From Candolleomyces eurysporus (lineage: Eukaryota > Basidiomycota > Agaricomycetes > Agaricales > Psathyrellaceae), in assembly GCA_027579435.1 (NCBI GenBank), contig JANBPK010000815.1, positions 81,205-145,204 of the forward strand: 64,000 bases of DNA. The letters run 5' to 3'. Position 1 is the stretch's first letter; each line of letters opens with the position of its first letter. Of this stretch, positions 20,207 through 30,319 are shown piece after piece. Made by a program: the position numbers and the translations under genes. Under the pieces are notes generated by a model, which searched no databases, was not told the DNA's origin, and saw only the letters and a list, made by a program, of their open reading frames with translations.

Positions 20207-22544
20207 CTATGCCCTCCTNCCCCCTTCCCTACCTCCTCCTCCACCACCTCCGTACCGAGAACTCTTATGTCCCTTCCCCTTCTCCCGACTTTTCCTCTCC
20301 CTCTCCTCCTCCCTTGCCTTCGCACCTCTTGCTCTCGGATCAATAACTTCATACCTCCCGCTCCGCTTTATCCGTTTCTTCCTCATTCCCCTTTGGGAAA
20401 TGTAGTGAGTGAGCCAGGAAGCCAAAGTCATCGTCCACTTCGAGTGGCTCTTCCTCCTCTTTTTCTTGGTCTGCGTCTTCTTGTCCAAGTTCTCGTTCCC
20501 GATCCCTAGATCCGGGCCCGGCATCCCGCATTTCCACATCCCCGTCGTCATCTTCGTCGATAGGCATAGCGCTCTTCAGTTTATCCCTGAAACTGTCCAG
20601 CGCAGCGAGGACGTCACTTTCGTCTCGCTTCCCTCGCCCTCCTTCCCTTCCAGCCTTCTTGGTACCTCGGCCTTTGGTGTACTTGGATATCTCTTGCTCG
20701 AGGTAGGATACCTTGGGTTTCTTCTTTTTCTTCTCGTCGTCGCTCGAGTCGTCACCCCGTTTTAGACGAGAGAGTTTGCGGATGTCGGCTTCCATGCGTG
20801 CGATTTGAGACTTGTGAGAGTCACTGGAGGAATGCGTGCGTCAGCGTAGGCTCGAGATGAAGTGTAGGAAAGAGTGAAAGGTAAGTTGCAAAAGAGAAAA
20901 GCAAAGAAAGAAAAAGAAGGGGAAAAAAAGGCAAAAAATCGACATACGCAGCTTCGTTCTTCTCCTTCTCATGCTTCTCCCTAATTTTCATAATATCCTC
21001 ATCCTTACTGCTTCCCTTTTCCTTGTCTTTCCGTTTCGAGGACTACATTGCTTGCTCGTTAGCCCCAGTGCAATCGGAAAAGTAAGAGCCGGGAGCCCAC
21101 CTTTGACGGTGCTTCTTCATCGCGCGAATCGTTTACAGGAGCAGCAGATTTACTCTTGCTACTGCTCGCGGGAGCCGAGAAGAAATCGGGTATAGCCATA
21201 GCAGGCTGAGACGTTTCGACCACTGCGAGAGGCGCAGAATAAGTATCAGAGGGGAGGAGGGGAGGCCAATCACTTACGATCCGGTCTGAAAATCGATTTC
21301 TTCTTGAATGTCTTTCCCGAGCTCTCTTCTTCCTCGTTGGCCTCTTCGTCGGCGCCAAAGCTGAGCAGTTTGACGTTCCTGTTGATTTGCGCAATGCAGG
21401 AGAGTGGGTTAGTTGGTTGATCGAAACGAAGTGGGGCAGGCAAAGGAATGCGAGACGGTTTTTGGTGCGGACAACCATACCACGAAGAAGGAAACAAGGG
21501 AACGAATAACCAGGCCAAACTCACTTCTTCGCGCCCCTCCTCTTCTGCTCCTCCTCCCTCTCCCTCTGAGCCTCCTCCCGCGCTTTCTGCTGCGCTCTCC
21601 TCTCTGCCGCAGTAATCCTCGGAACGATATCATCGAAGGGGTTGTCGATAATTCGCATTGATTTTATTTTGGTAAACAGGTCGGTTGTCTTTGTCAATTT
21701 CCATCTCGCCTATCTTCATTACGTCTGTTGGTAGGGTTGAGTGGTAGTTAGCGCACGGATGCAGTGTGTGCGGTAAGGAGCACGAGGGAAGGGGGAAATA
21801 GGCATGGGGCGGAAGGGCACGAGAAGGAAGAGGAACGGGAGGTTTAAAAGAGGGAAGGAGGAAAGCAGCACGTACTGTATATCGTATCACCCATGCACCT
21901 CCCGAATAGGGTGTGTTTCCCGTGTAGCTCGTATGCGCGGTCTGCATCGGAATATCGTCAGAAACAACGCTGAACGGAGGGCAAAGGACGATGACAGACG
22001 CGATACGCACCGAGCGTAACGAAGAACTCGAATGATTCGAGTTCTTCGTCCCATTATTCGCCATGCCTACCAACCCGCGGTGGGCGTACCGTAGTCGTGG
22101 ATGGATCTCGTCTTCGAATGGCTCTGCAACGTTCGTCGCAATCAGACTTCAAAGCCACAGCGAGGACGCAAGACTCTAGGACGCACCGCCGTAGAACGAN
22201 CCCCCCACCATTCCCAATACCCGTCCTATCACCCGTCTGGACGAGGAATCCGGGCATGATGCGGTGGAATATTACAGTATCATAGTAACCTGCCATACCC
22301 AAAGGTACGTCTCAGTAAGACTCCGCTGACCGAGAATACTGCGGTGAAAGGAGAACGCACCCTCCATGGCGAGTGCAATAAATTTTCGACATGTTTCGGG
22401 TGTCTCCTGCCGTCGTTCCAATCCAATGTGAGCGGTTGAGCGAGAGAGCGAGTGGAGGTAGAGATGTACCATGGACTATCGCTCTACATCGACCTCTCCG
22501 GCCGTGGTTTCGATGATAACGCGTGCTTTGGTAGGCAGAGCCAT
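20207..22544 (-). pseudogene. cwc27: CWC27-like spliceosomal cyclophilin with several reading-frame lesions
   Basis: The gene starts at the ATG at 22544 (MALPTKARVIIETTAGEVD) and runs through about nine exons to about 20207. Visible order: cyclophilin domain (GYYDTVIFHRIMPGFLVQTG, EPFEDEIHPRLRYAHRGLV, DRAYELHGKHTLFGRCMGD), then the CWC27-specific IGEMEID and DDIVPRITAAERRAQQ, a charged linker, and a tail with HFPKGNEEE and YEVIDPRARGA. This is the CWC27/SDCCAG10 plan, a component of activated spliceosomes. Four lesions are seen. An in-frame TAG sits where the family has Leu-Trp of VELW (22,480). One base is missing in SQFF (22,028). One base is missing after RPVY (near 21,675). One extra base lies before YEVIDP (near 20,360). 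Each indel is one base, and the frame is otherwise conserved, so base-calling error is a serious alternative to true decay. Confidence 0.75.
22020..22048. repeat. perfect 29-bp palindrome at a coding deletion
   Basis: The arms cgaagaactcgaat and attcgagttcttcg are exact reverse complements around one central base. The site lies inside the conserved SQFF block of the cyclophilin gene, at the exact place where one coding base is missing. Confidence 0.9.
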
Positions 22545-22559
22545 CTTGAGATGAAGAAC

Positions 22560-24000
22560 TGACGGGGACTGTGAAGGGAAGAGAGAAACGCCTGGAGGCG
22601 AAGCGTGAACCCTAACCTTAGCGATGATGGGCAGGCCTGCTTGCAAGTTGCATAGGCTTGAATTCGTTCTTCCATGTCCGTTCGACTCTGCTGCACCTTT
22701 TGCTCTTCTTCAATATCTCGGCGGGCAAGAGCTCGAAGATCCCGGTAAACGTGCTCTGAAAGTCAAATCCCTCGGGTCCAGTCAAACCGAATCATCCGGC
22801 AGTTTATCTGGTAATATTTTGCTCAATCACAAGTTCTGCTTTTGTCTTACAGGTAGTTTGCTGGTCTGCATCTCTTACGAAGTCCATCTCGCCGCTTCAC
22901 GTACAGATAATCATGCACCGTGTTCTCTCATAAAGGCCGTTCCCGGTGCTGTGGGTTTGAGGTAGAGCTGCCAGACGACGTCGTCGACTTCCTCAGTTCA
23001 ATTGAACCGGCGTCGAGACTGTCGGGCTGAGAACTAAAGAGGGCTGGCCAGGTAAGTCTCATCCGTATTCTCTGACTCATTTCGACGAGACTGAGCTTCT
23101 GTCGCCTGTGTAGTGCTGCCTTCGACGTTCCGAGTCCATCGGTACGGTCTAATACTCAACCCAGCCTCTCTCCCTCTTCGAGACCATTATGCATCAGTAA
23201 AAATATTTTTTGGGCTCCCGAAAGCTGGCGATCCCCTGAGACCACAGCCATGGCGGCTCCTCCGTCAAGATTCAGCGACGATCGCATCACCCCTGCCACC
23301 CAATCAAGAACGGGTTGGCTCCTCACCCTCCCTTCAATGTCAGGCGCTGCTAGGTATATTTACCTTTCCGTGCCCGCGATCTCCAAGGTGCATGTTCCTG
23401 GAGGGAATCCCATCTCCCGCTCCTTTCACCTTCTTTCCACTCTCCCAGACCCGGTTCAACCGGGCCATCTACGGGAAATATTCAGTTTGACAGCGGGAGT
23501 GAGTATTGCTGGTGTTATTCTACTCATATGCCATACTGAAATCCTTTCTTTCGCCCTACAGGTACCTGACGTCAGCCCTGCCCACAGCCTGCTTTACGAA
23601 GGACCAATTGTGAACCCAATCTCCATGAATATCCTTTCAAGTGTTCTCTCATATGGCCACCGTGGACAACTCCCGCAGTTCTCAAACCGCCTCCGAAGCC
23701 TATTAGGGCTGAGAATTATAGGGGCTGGACCGTCAATCAGACCTCTCAGTCATGCATCAGCAAAAATGTGTAGAGGGCCCTGCGGCAGCTGGATACTGCA
23801 GCTACGGCGATTCATTCCTCTACCAAGGATCAGCGACGATAGCATTCCCTCTGCCACCCATTCAGGAACGAGATCAAGATCTTGAACTGTGGCCTGCCTG
23901 ATCCCTNAANCCCCCGCCTCGCCACCCCGCCTTCCACCATCCCATCTTCCACCATTCACGCTTTCTTCATCCTCCTTCGTAACTTCACCTGTCATTCGAT
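22560..24000. repeat. degenerate internally repeated sequence, unclassified
   Basis: No intact gene. Segments recur with period about 560-720 bases: a block with atgcatcag...aaaaat and ttcagcgacgat near 23,188-23,300 returns at 23,752-23,860; gggctgagaa recurs at about 23,022 and 23,706; gtgttctctcata recurs at about 22,920 and 23,640. Two N calls lie at 23,907 and 23,910. It is probably a tandemly duplicated relic of a repeat family that I cannot name. Confidence 0.45.
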
Positions 24001-27000
24001 GCGAAGACGATGATCTGCACCTTGTCACATTCAAATGTTGTTGAGTCGACTGCAGCTGCAGTTCGCTTGGCCGTCCTGTGGGGCTCTTGCCACCAATCTC
24101 GCAGACCAGATCGGTCCCCTGAGTCCTGAATGCAGCTTCCTCGATGCCTGTACAAGACTCTTCACTGCTATCTTCGTCCGTGGCGGTATCCGAGGACGTG
24201 AGCCAGCGCGGGCGAAGTTTAGATCCAGACCAAGATCTCTGCCTCAATCATGGCCACCCCTCTGCGTCATTGGCGCTCCCTGAGCCTTTTCTTCTCCTTG
24301 TTCGGCGTACTATCTGGAGGGAAGGATCCTGCCTCTCCGAAAATTTCACGGGTATCTGGCTCTGTGGCTGTGGAAGTGGGAACTTCGGCAAGCTCTCGAA
24401 TGAGTTCGTACTTGTCGCTCATGCCGCTCGTCGACCTCGATACCAGACACGCCGGCATCAAGTTTACAAACCCAAAGACGTTGCTGTCTCACTTCTCCTG
24501 GTCAACTCATCGAACTCCACACTGATGTCCTTGTTGCTGTCTTCAACGGCGTGCAGTATTCTGTGTCAGAACCGGCCGATCGGGCTGGTGAAGTACTGAC
24601 TGATGCTTGACCAGCGTGGCATTCTACTAGTTAGTGTCTGCCAGACCTACACCCACTTACCTATGGGTGCCTCTCTTGTTGCATGCGACCAGTTCTTACA
24701 TTGATTAATTTATATTGTAGAACCTGTTGATTGATTCATGACACCTTACTACATGACTACATGACAAACTTGGTACACTACGCAAACACAGTAAGTGCCT
24801 TTGAGATGTCAAGAAGCAAAACCTGTCCAGATACACATCCAACTGCAACAGTTGACCCTGAGGCAACCACTTTCCGGGGGCTGATGTTAGAAGGGAACCA
24901 GCAGAGAGGCACAACTTTGTCAACTCTACCATCTTTAGCCAATACAACCAGTGTCAGTCCAGTCAAGGCAGGCTGCTTTCTAGAACTGAAAAGCAGATAG
25001 GTGTTTGGGTTGATAGCAGTGATGCTTTTATCTGCCATCTCAATTCCTTCAATGATGGTAGAGGTAGTCTTCCAGGAGCCAGAGCTTTGGAGGAAGGAAA
25101 CAGCAAACTCTACATTCTGGTTGATGGAGAGAATCCTGGACCCATCTGCAGAAAAGTTGACATGCCATATAAGAGGATTTCTTGCGCTATGGGTATGTGT
25201 GTGAACAATCTCTGATGAGTGGATTTCTTTTGAATCAGAGCCAGTAATGTCATCCAGCTTCCAGAGCCTGACAGTCTCATCAACAGATCCAGACACTAGC
25301 TGGTTTCCTGATAGTTCAATGTGCAGGATATTTTTTGCATGTCCATTCAAAATAGCAATGCATTTGCCAGTTTGAAGATCCCAAAAGCGGATTGTTCTAT
25401 CATTGGATGAAGAAAACAGCTTTGTGTTGTCTGGGGTAAATGCAAGGTCCTGGATGTACTCCCAATTATCATGACGGAAGGCAAACATGTGCTCAACAGC
25501 AGAGTCTTTGCCATTCAAATTCCAAATCCGCAGATACTTGTCGTCTGAAGTAGAAGCAAGTATGTGATCATTGGGTGAGAATTTCAGCTGGCGGATAATA
25601 TTTATATGAAGGGTCAGAGACTGAGGATCATTGTTGAGATTGCCAAGATCATAGATTTGAACAAGTCCCTTGGACAGCCCATTGGCAAGTGTACTCTCAT
25701 TGTTTGAAAATGCAACAAAGGCTGATTCAGCACCCTGAGGGCATTCAAGAGTGTGGATAAGGCTACCAGACTTGGCATCCCAGATTTTGACAGTTTTGTC
25801 CCTTGAAGCAGTGGCCAATTTTGAACAGGTGGGTGAAAAGACAGCAAATTCAATGGATCCTGAATGCTTTTGCTGATTGGTTGTATGTGTTATAGCCAAG
25901 AGATCCCAAATCCGCACAGTACTGTCATCAGATGAAGATGTCAATCTAGAACCATTTGGGGAAAAGGCAACATGATGAATGGTCAAAGAATGCCCAACAA
26001 AATTGGCTAACAGAGCACCAGAGCTACTATCCCAAAGTTTGACTGTTAAGTCTATAGAAGATGTTGCTATCATTGAGCTATCAGGGGAAAACCTAATGAA
26101 GAAGATTTTGCCAGTATGCCCCTTGAGAACACTGATAAGACTTGAGCTAGTGCCATTAATGTTCCACAATCTAGCTGTAAAATCAGCAGATGCTGTAGCA
26201 AACTTTGAGCCATCTGGACAAAAGGTAATCCAGAGAATCTTGTCTGGATGGCTATCTGCAAGTGTGTGAACCAGCTTTTTGCTTTCAGCATCATAAAGCC
26301 TGATTGTATAGTCATCCAGAGTGTAGGCTAAGATAGAGCTCTGAGGTGCAAATGCAACATGTGTAAGCACTTCTGTCCTTTTCTTTTGAAGGATTGTATC
26401 AGAGCGAGCTTCTACATCCCAAAGGACTACTTGGCCTTCAAACAAAGCAGAGGCCAGATAGTTTCCATTGGAGGAAAACTCAATCTTGACAATACTGTCT
26501 GTATGCTCCAAGCAAGCAATGGACTCATTTGGATCCTGAAGATCCCAAAGTCGGACACTTTCATCAGCAGATGCAGTTGCCAATATTGACCCATCAGGTG
26601 AAAAGGCCAGATATTGCACCATGTTAGTGTGTCCCTTCAGAACAAAAAGACAACTGCCAGTTGTTACATCCCATAGGCGGGCAGTCTCATCATCTGAAGC
26701 AGATGCTAGTAATGATTCTTTTGTTGGAGAAAACAACAAATGTCTGATAGCATAGGCATGGCCTTGTAAAATAGCCTTGTTGGTTCCAGTTTGAGTGTCC
26801 CAAAGATAAATGTGACCAGCTCTGGTACCAGAAGCTAGTATAGAGAGGCTTTGTGCAGAAAACACAGAACAATATACAAAGTCAGTATGTTTCAATACTG
26901 ACAATGTAGAGTCCCAATTGGCCTCAGAGCCTGCTATAGTTCTGAGTGTGCATATAGGCATCTCTTTGGAAATCTTTAGACCACTTTCAGTGGGAGCAAA

Positions 27001-30000
27001 TGGAAGCCCAGACTGGTAGAGGTGCAAAGGTGACAGTGTGATAATGTCAAAGTTGATCAGGAGAAATCTTTGAACATTTTTCAGGATACTGAGTGTTTTG
27101 ACCATGGCAGCATCACTATGGGATGTCTAAAGTTGAATTTAGCTTGGGTGAATGCAATATAAATCAGATGGTAAACTTACAAGAAGATTGATAGTTTTGT
27201 CAAAGCTTGAGAATCCAGCATCCAGCCTGCCAATGAAGGAAAGAACTTCTAGCCAAGGCAGAAGATTTTTGGACACAAATTGCTAAAGCTTGGGCAGTAA
27301 GCCCTCAAAGTCTCCAGATTCCAGGTGTGTTGCCCAGTAGGTGCAAGCATATGCCACATGTAAAGAAATAGCATCCTTTACTAAAGACTGGGTATCTTTT
27401 AAGTCCTTGTACCAATCAATAGGACTAAGACCACAGATGTTTGGCTTTAAAGAAGCTTCCATTACTTCGAAGCAGCATAGAGCCAGGTGGGCATGATGAG
27501 CCTTGGTTTCAATCATAAACCCAGTCTCCTTGGCACACCTCGTATCAGTTGTCACAAAGTCAGAGAATGACTTATGATGGATGTGAAAGGTAAGATTGTA
27601 GGCATCACCAGTAGGAGCAAAGATAGAGTGCAAATTCTCCAAAGCCCTTATAGTATAAGGCACTTTGACACCAAGCAAAGCTGCAAGTGCAGTCTGGGGG
27701 AGAGGATTCTGAAGGACTATGATAGTCCCAACAACATCCTGGTAGCAAGCCAACCATTTAGTTGCACCAGCGGATGGAGCGGCAGATCGCAAGATATGCA
27801 TGTAGAGCCGGTCCATGTAGTTGATGTAATCGGACCCGACAAGGCCATCATCCGAGACACCTTGAAGTAAAGTCTCCAACTGATCATCAGGAGCCTGCTT
27901 CCCTATTTCAAGAATGAACTCGGTCGCGGTATACGCGATAATGAAGAGTTTCCCGGCCATGCGAACAAGTTTGGCCTTTTGGTCCTTGGTTGGCTGCCAG
28001 GGAGGTGGCGGTAACGCGGGCAAAGCACGCTGGACCTGCGCCGGCGCCAAGCGGAAGTCGAGATAAACCTGGATGTCAGCTTCGACAACCGACTGCTCGA
28101 TATCCTGCACATGGAAGCCCGCAACGTTGCCTTGCTGGCCAGGCTCCTCGAGAAGGTGTCGAATACCACTCTCGGGACGGGTGGTTACAAAGACCTTGAG
28201 ATTGCGAAGCTTCACAGCCTCGTCTAAGAGGACATTCAAGAGAACATGAGCCTGTCGCTCGTCGCATTCATCGAGGGCATCAATAGTGATGAGCAAAGGG
28301 GTCGCCCTGCCCTCCATAAGATCTCGCAAAGGCTCGAGGATCAACCACTTGAACTGGGTGCGGATGTCCTTCTCGGTAGCATCCGGATGCTTCTGCAAAG
28401 CACCAGCGATGTGGACACCGAATTCTTTACTGTAGCACCCCAGCTGGAAGGAGATGGTCGATACGAAGTACTGTGTCGTCTTGCGAAGTTCGTGGTCTCG
28501 GGAGAAAAAGAAACTCGCGCCGAGAAAGTTGATTCCCCCTGCACGGGTGGCAATCGTCTTCAGAATTGTCGATTTCCCGATACCGGCGATGCCATCGAGC
28601 ACGTAAATCGGGGGAACAGTGCCGTGTGGGCTGCTTGCCCACTCTCCGATCCTGCCCAGCAACGCTTCACGGGTGCCTTCGAAGCAGGAGGACACTTTGT
28701 TCAAGACTTCTTGGGAGTCGTAAGCAGCTTCGGCGCGAGGGAGACGGTCAAGCCTGGCATCCTGAGACAGGCCTTTAACATCAANGGGGGAAAAGAGAGC
28801 GGTTATTTGACTAACAGGCTTTGCCTCCCCTTTGGGCGTGATAAATTTCTTCAGAATTGTCGAGTGGTCTTGACCGTTAGTCGGGATGTCGGTCAAAACA
28901 ATGCGCCCTGCGATATGGTTTTCGAGCTACAGCAGGAAATCAGTGTCTAGCGTCGAGACCAAGGTGAATCACCCTTACCCAGAATCGCTCGAGGAGGAAT
29001 GTGATGGTGTTGTTGGTTTCTTTAATGAGATCCGATTCATCTTCTGTCAACAAATACGCCGCGACAGCCCCGGCTTTCTCTTCGAAGACTTTCTGGAAAG
29101 CAGAGTGAAGGCCCCTGACGTTCCGTGAGCTTTGTAGCAGAAGCAGAATGGAGGCAACAAACGTACTCAACCAATTTGCCAATGCTCGTCATCAATTCCG
29201 GCGGCAAGCGAGATGCGTCCTTCCCCTTGATCGATTGAACGATGCTATCCTTCAACAAATCGCACCGACTAGTCAGAGTTTTGAGATCGTCTTTGTTCGC
29301 GGAAACTTTCTGTACGGACGGGTGAGCCCGTTGAAAGGAAGAGGCGAGCATCGATACTTACCTCCACAGTATCAATCAGTTGTAGCACTAAGCCGATCGC
29401 ACCCTTTCCAGGAATCGGGAGATCGTCTGCCAAACCGGCGAGGATGCCCAGAGTGACCTTGAGTGATGCCTTGGTAATGGTCCAGGCCTTCGACGAGGAT
29501 TTTTGATCTTCGGTCGCAACGGGCTTCCCAGACTGGCCAGAGGGTGAAGTCGATTGGACAGTCGTGACCTCGGAAGGCGGTAGGTTGACGACAAACCCTC
29601 CCTGTTCTCCTTGAGCACCGGACGAGCTAGGGCGCCCGTCATCGATAGGTGCAGAAACGGCAGATGGGTCACCACCAGTGTTGGATTGGGATGGTCCGCT
29701 GTGATCCTATGTTGTCCAGGTCAAGCAGATGTTATTCGATTATGGCCTGGGTACACACCTTATTCCTCTCTTCTCCCTTGGATTTCCCATGCTTGAACAT
29801 CTTGTCAAAAAACCCTCCCTTCTTCACTTCTGAGGTCGAGGCACTTGTCGTAGAGATAGCGGAGTCACTGTCGGATAGATTTACATCCTTGTCGCGACCT
29901 TTTTTGCGCAATTTGCGAAATAGAGACATCGTTCTTGTGTTTCAACGTGAGATCGATTGTAGGTGAACACGGTGGGACGACAATGATGGGGGAAGAGAAC

Positions 30001-30041
30001 GGACTGCTCCACTAGTCAGATCTTCACATTCAATTCGCGGG
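24000..30041 (-). repeat. inverted segmental duplication, arm B
   Basis: Reverse-complement partner of 10,264-16,620. The NLR coding parts align without length change in exons 1-6 (171, 345, 143, 136, 111 and 1581 bases after removing the surplus N-linked bases in arm A) and with a five-codon difference in exon 7. The 3' flank (24,000-24,690) keeps its CG dinucleotides, whereas the matching part of arm A has lost them. Confidence 0.9.
24778..29929 (-). pseudogene. NACHT-WD40 NLR, copy B, split by a nonsense codon
   Basis: Exons (complement): 29929-29759, 29706-29362, 29309-29167, 29114-28979, 28926-28816, 28761-27181, 27126-24778; 1612 codons in all. The frame is clean except for TAG at 27285-27283, codon 795, where copy A has CAG (Gln). 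The stop falls after the NACHT module (Walker A GIAGIGKST, Walker B LLITIDALDE) and before the WD40 module. The product would be a 794-residue sensorless NACHT protein. Downstream, ATG at 27105 opens 775 codons of about a dozen WD40 repeats. The N at 28784 lies in an intron. The gene may be a pseudogene, or two separable modules. Its start codon is 148 bp from the terminal repeat of the 12.3-kb element, which probably replaced its distal promoter. Confidence 0.85.
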
Positions 30042-30076
30042 CAGGTGACCCACCGCTTCCAACAAAGGATCACAGT

Positions 30077-30245
30077 AGTCTCGGTTTTCCCAGCCTCTCC
30101 CGATTGAGCGACGTCCTAAACAGGACTTCCCATCGTGAGAGTCTGGGCTCTTACCAAGGAAGAAAAGGAGGGGTCGAACTTCGGTCGCCTCGGTCGTGCT
30201 CGGGCATTGCCCGACGCCTTATGTAACCCCCGAACGAGGGCATCG
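30077..30245 (+). repeat. left terminal inverted repeat
   Basis: Starts agtctcggttttccc and ends acgagggcatcg. It is the reverse complement of 42,200-42,368 with no mismatch that I could find and equal length (169). It contains two small hairpins: gtcct aaac aggac and cgggca t tgcccg. The helicase ATG lies 75 bases inside it. Confidence 0.93.
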
Positions 30246-30319
30246 CGTCGCGTCTCTTCCACTAATTACCATGCTTTCATGCCTCAGTATGCGATAAACT
30301 TACTTTAAACACCCGTATT

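Noticed and set aside
24144..24599. 151-codon plus-strand frame in the arm B flank
   Set aside because: No family signature, and homology with arm A is at DNA level across several frames rather than protein-like.
30077..30245. Hairpins and a tRNA-like stretch (ggggtcgaacttcgg) in the TIR
   Set aside because: No full cloverleaf can be drawn, and the same sequence is simply the inverted terminal repeat.
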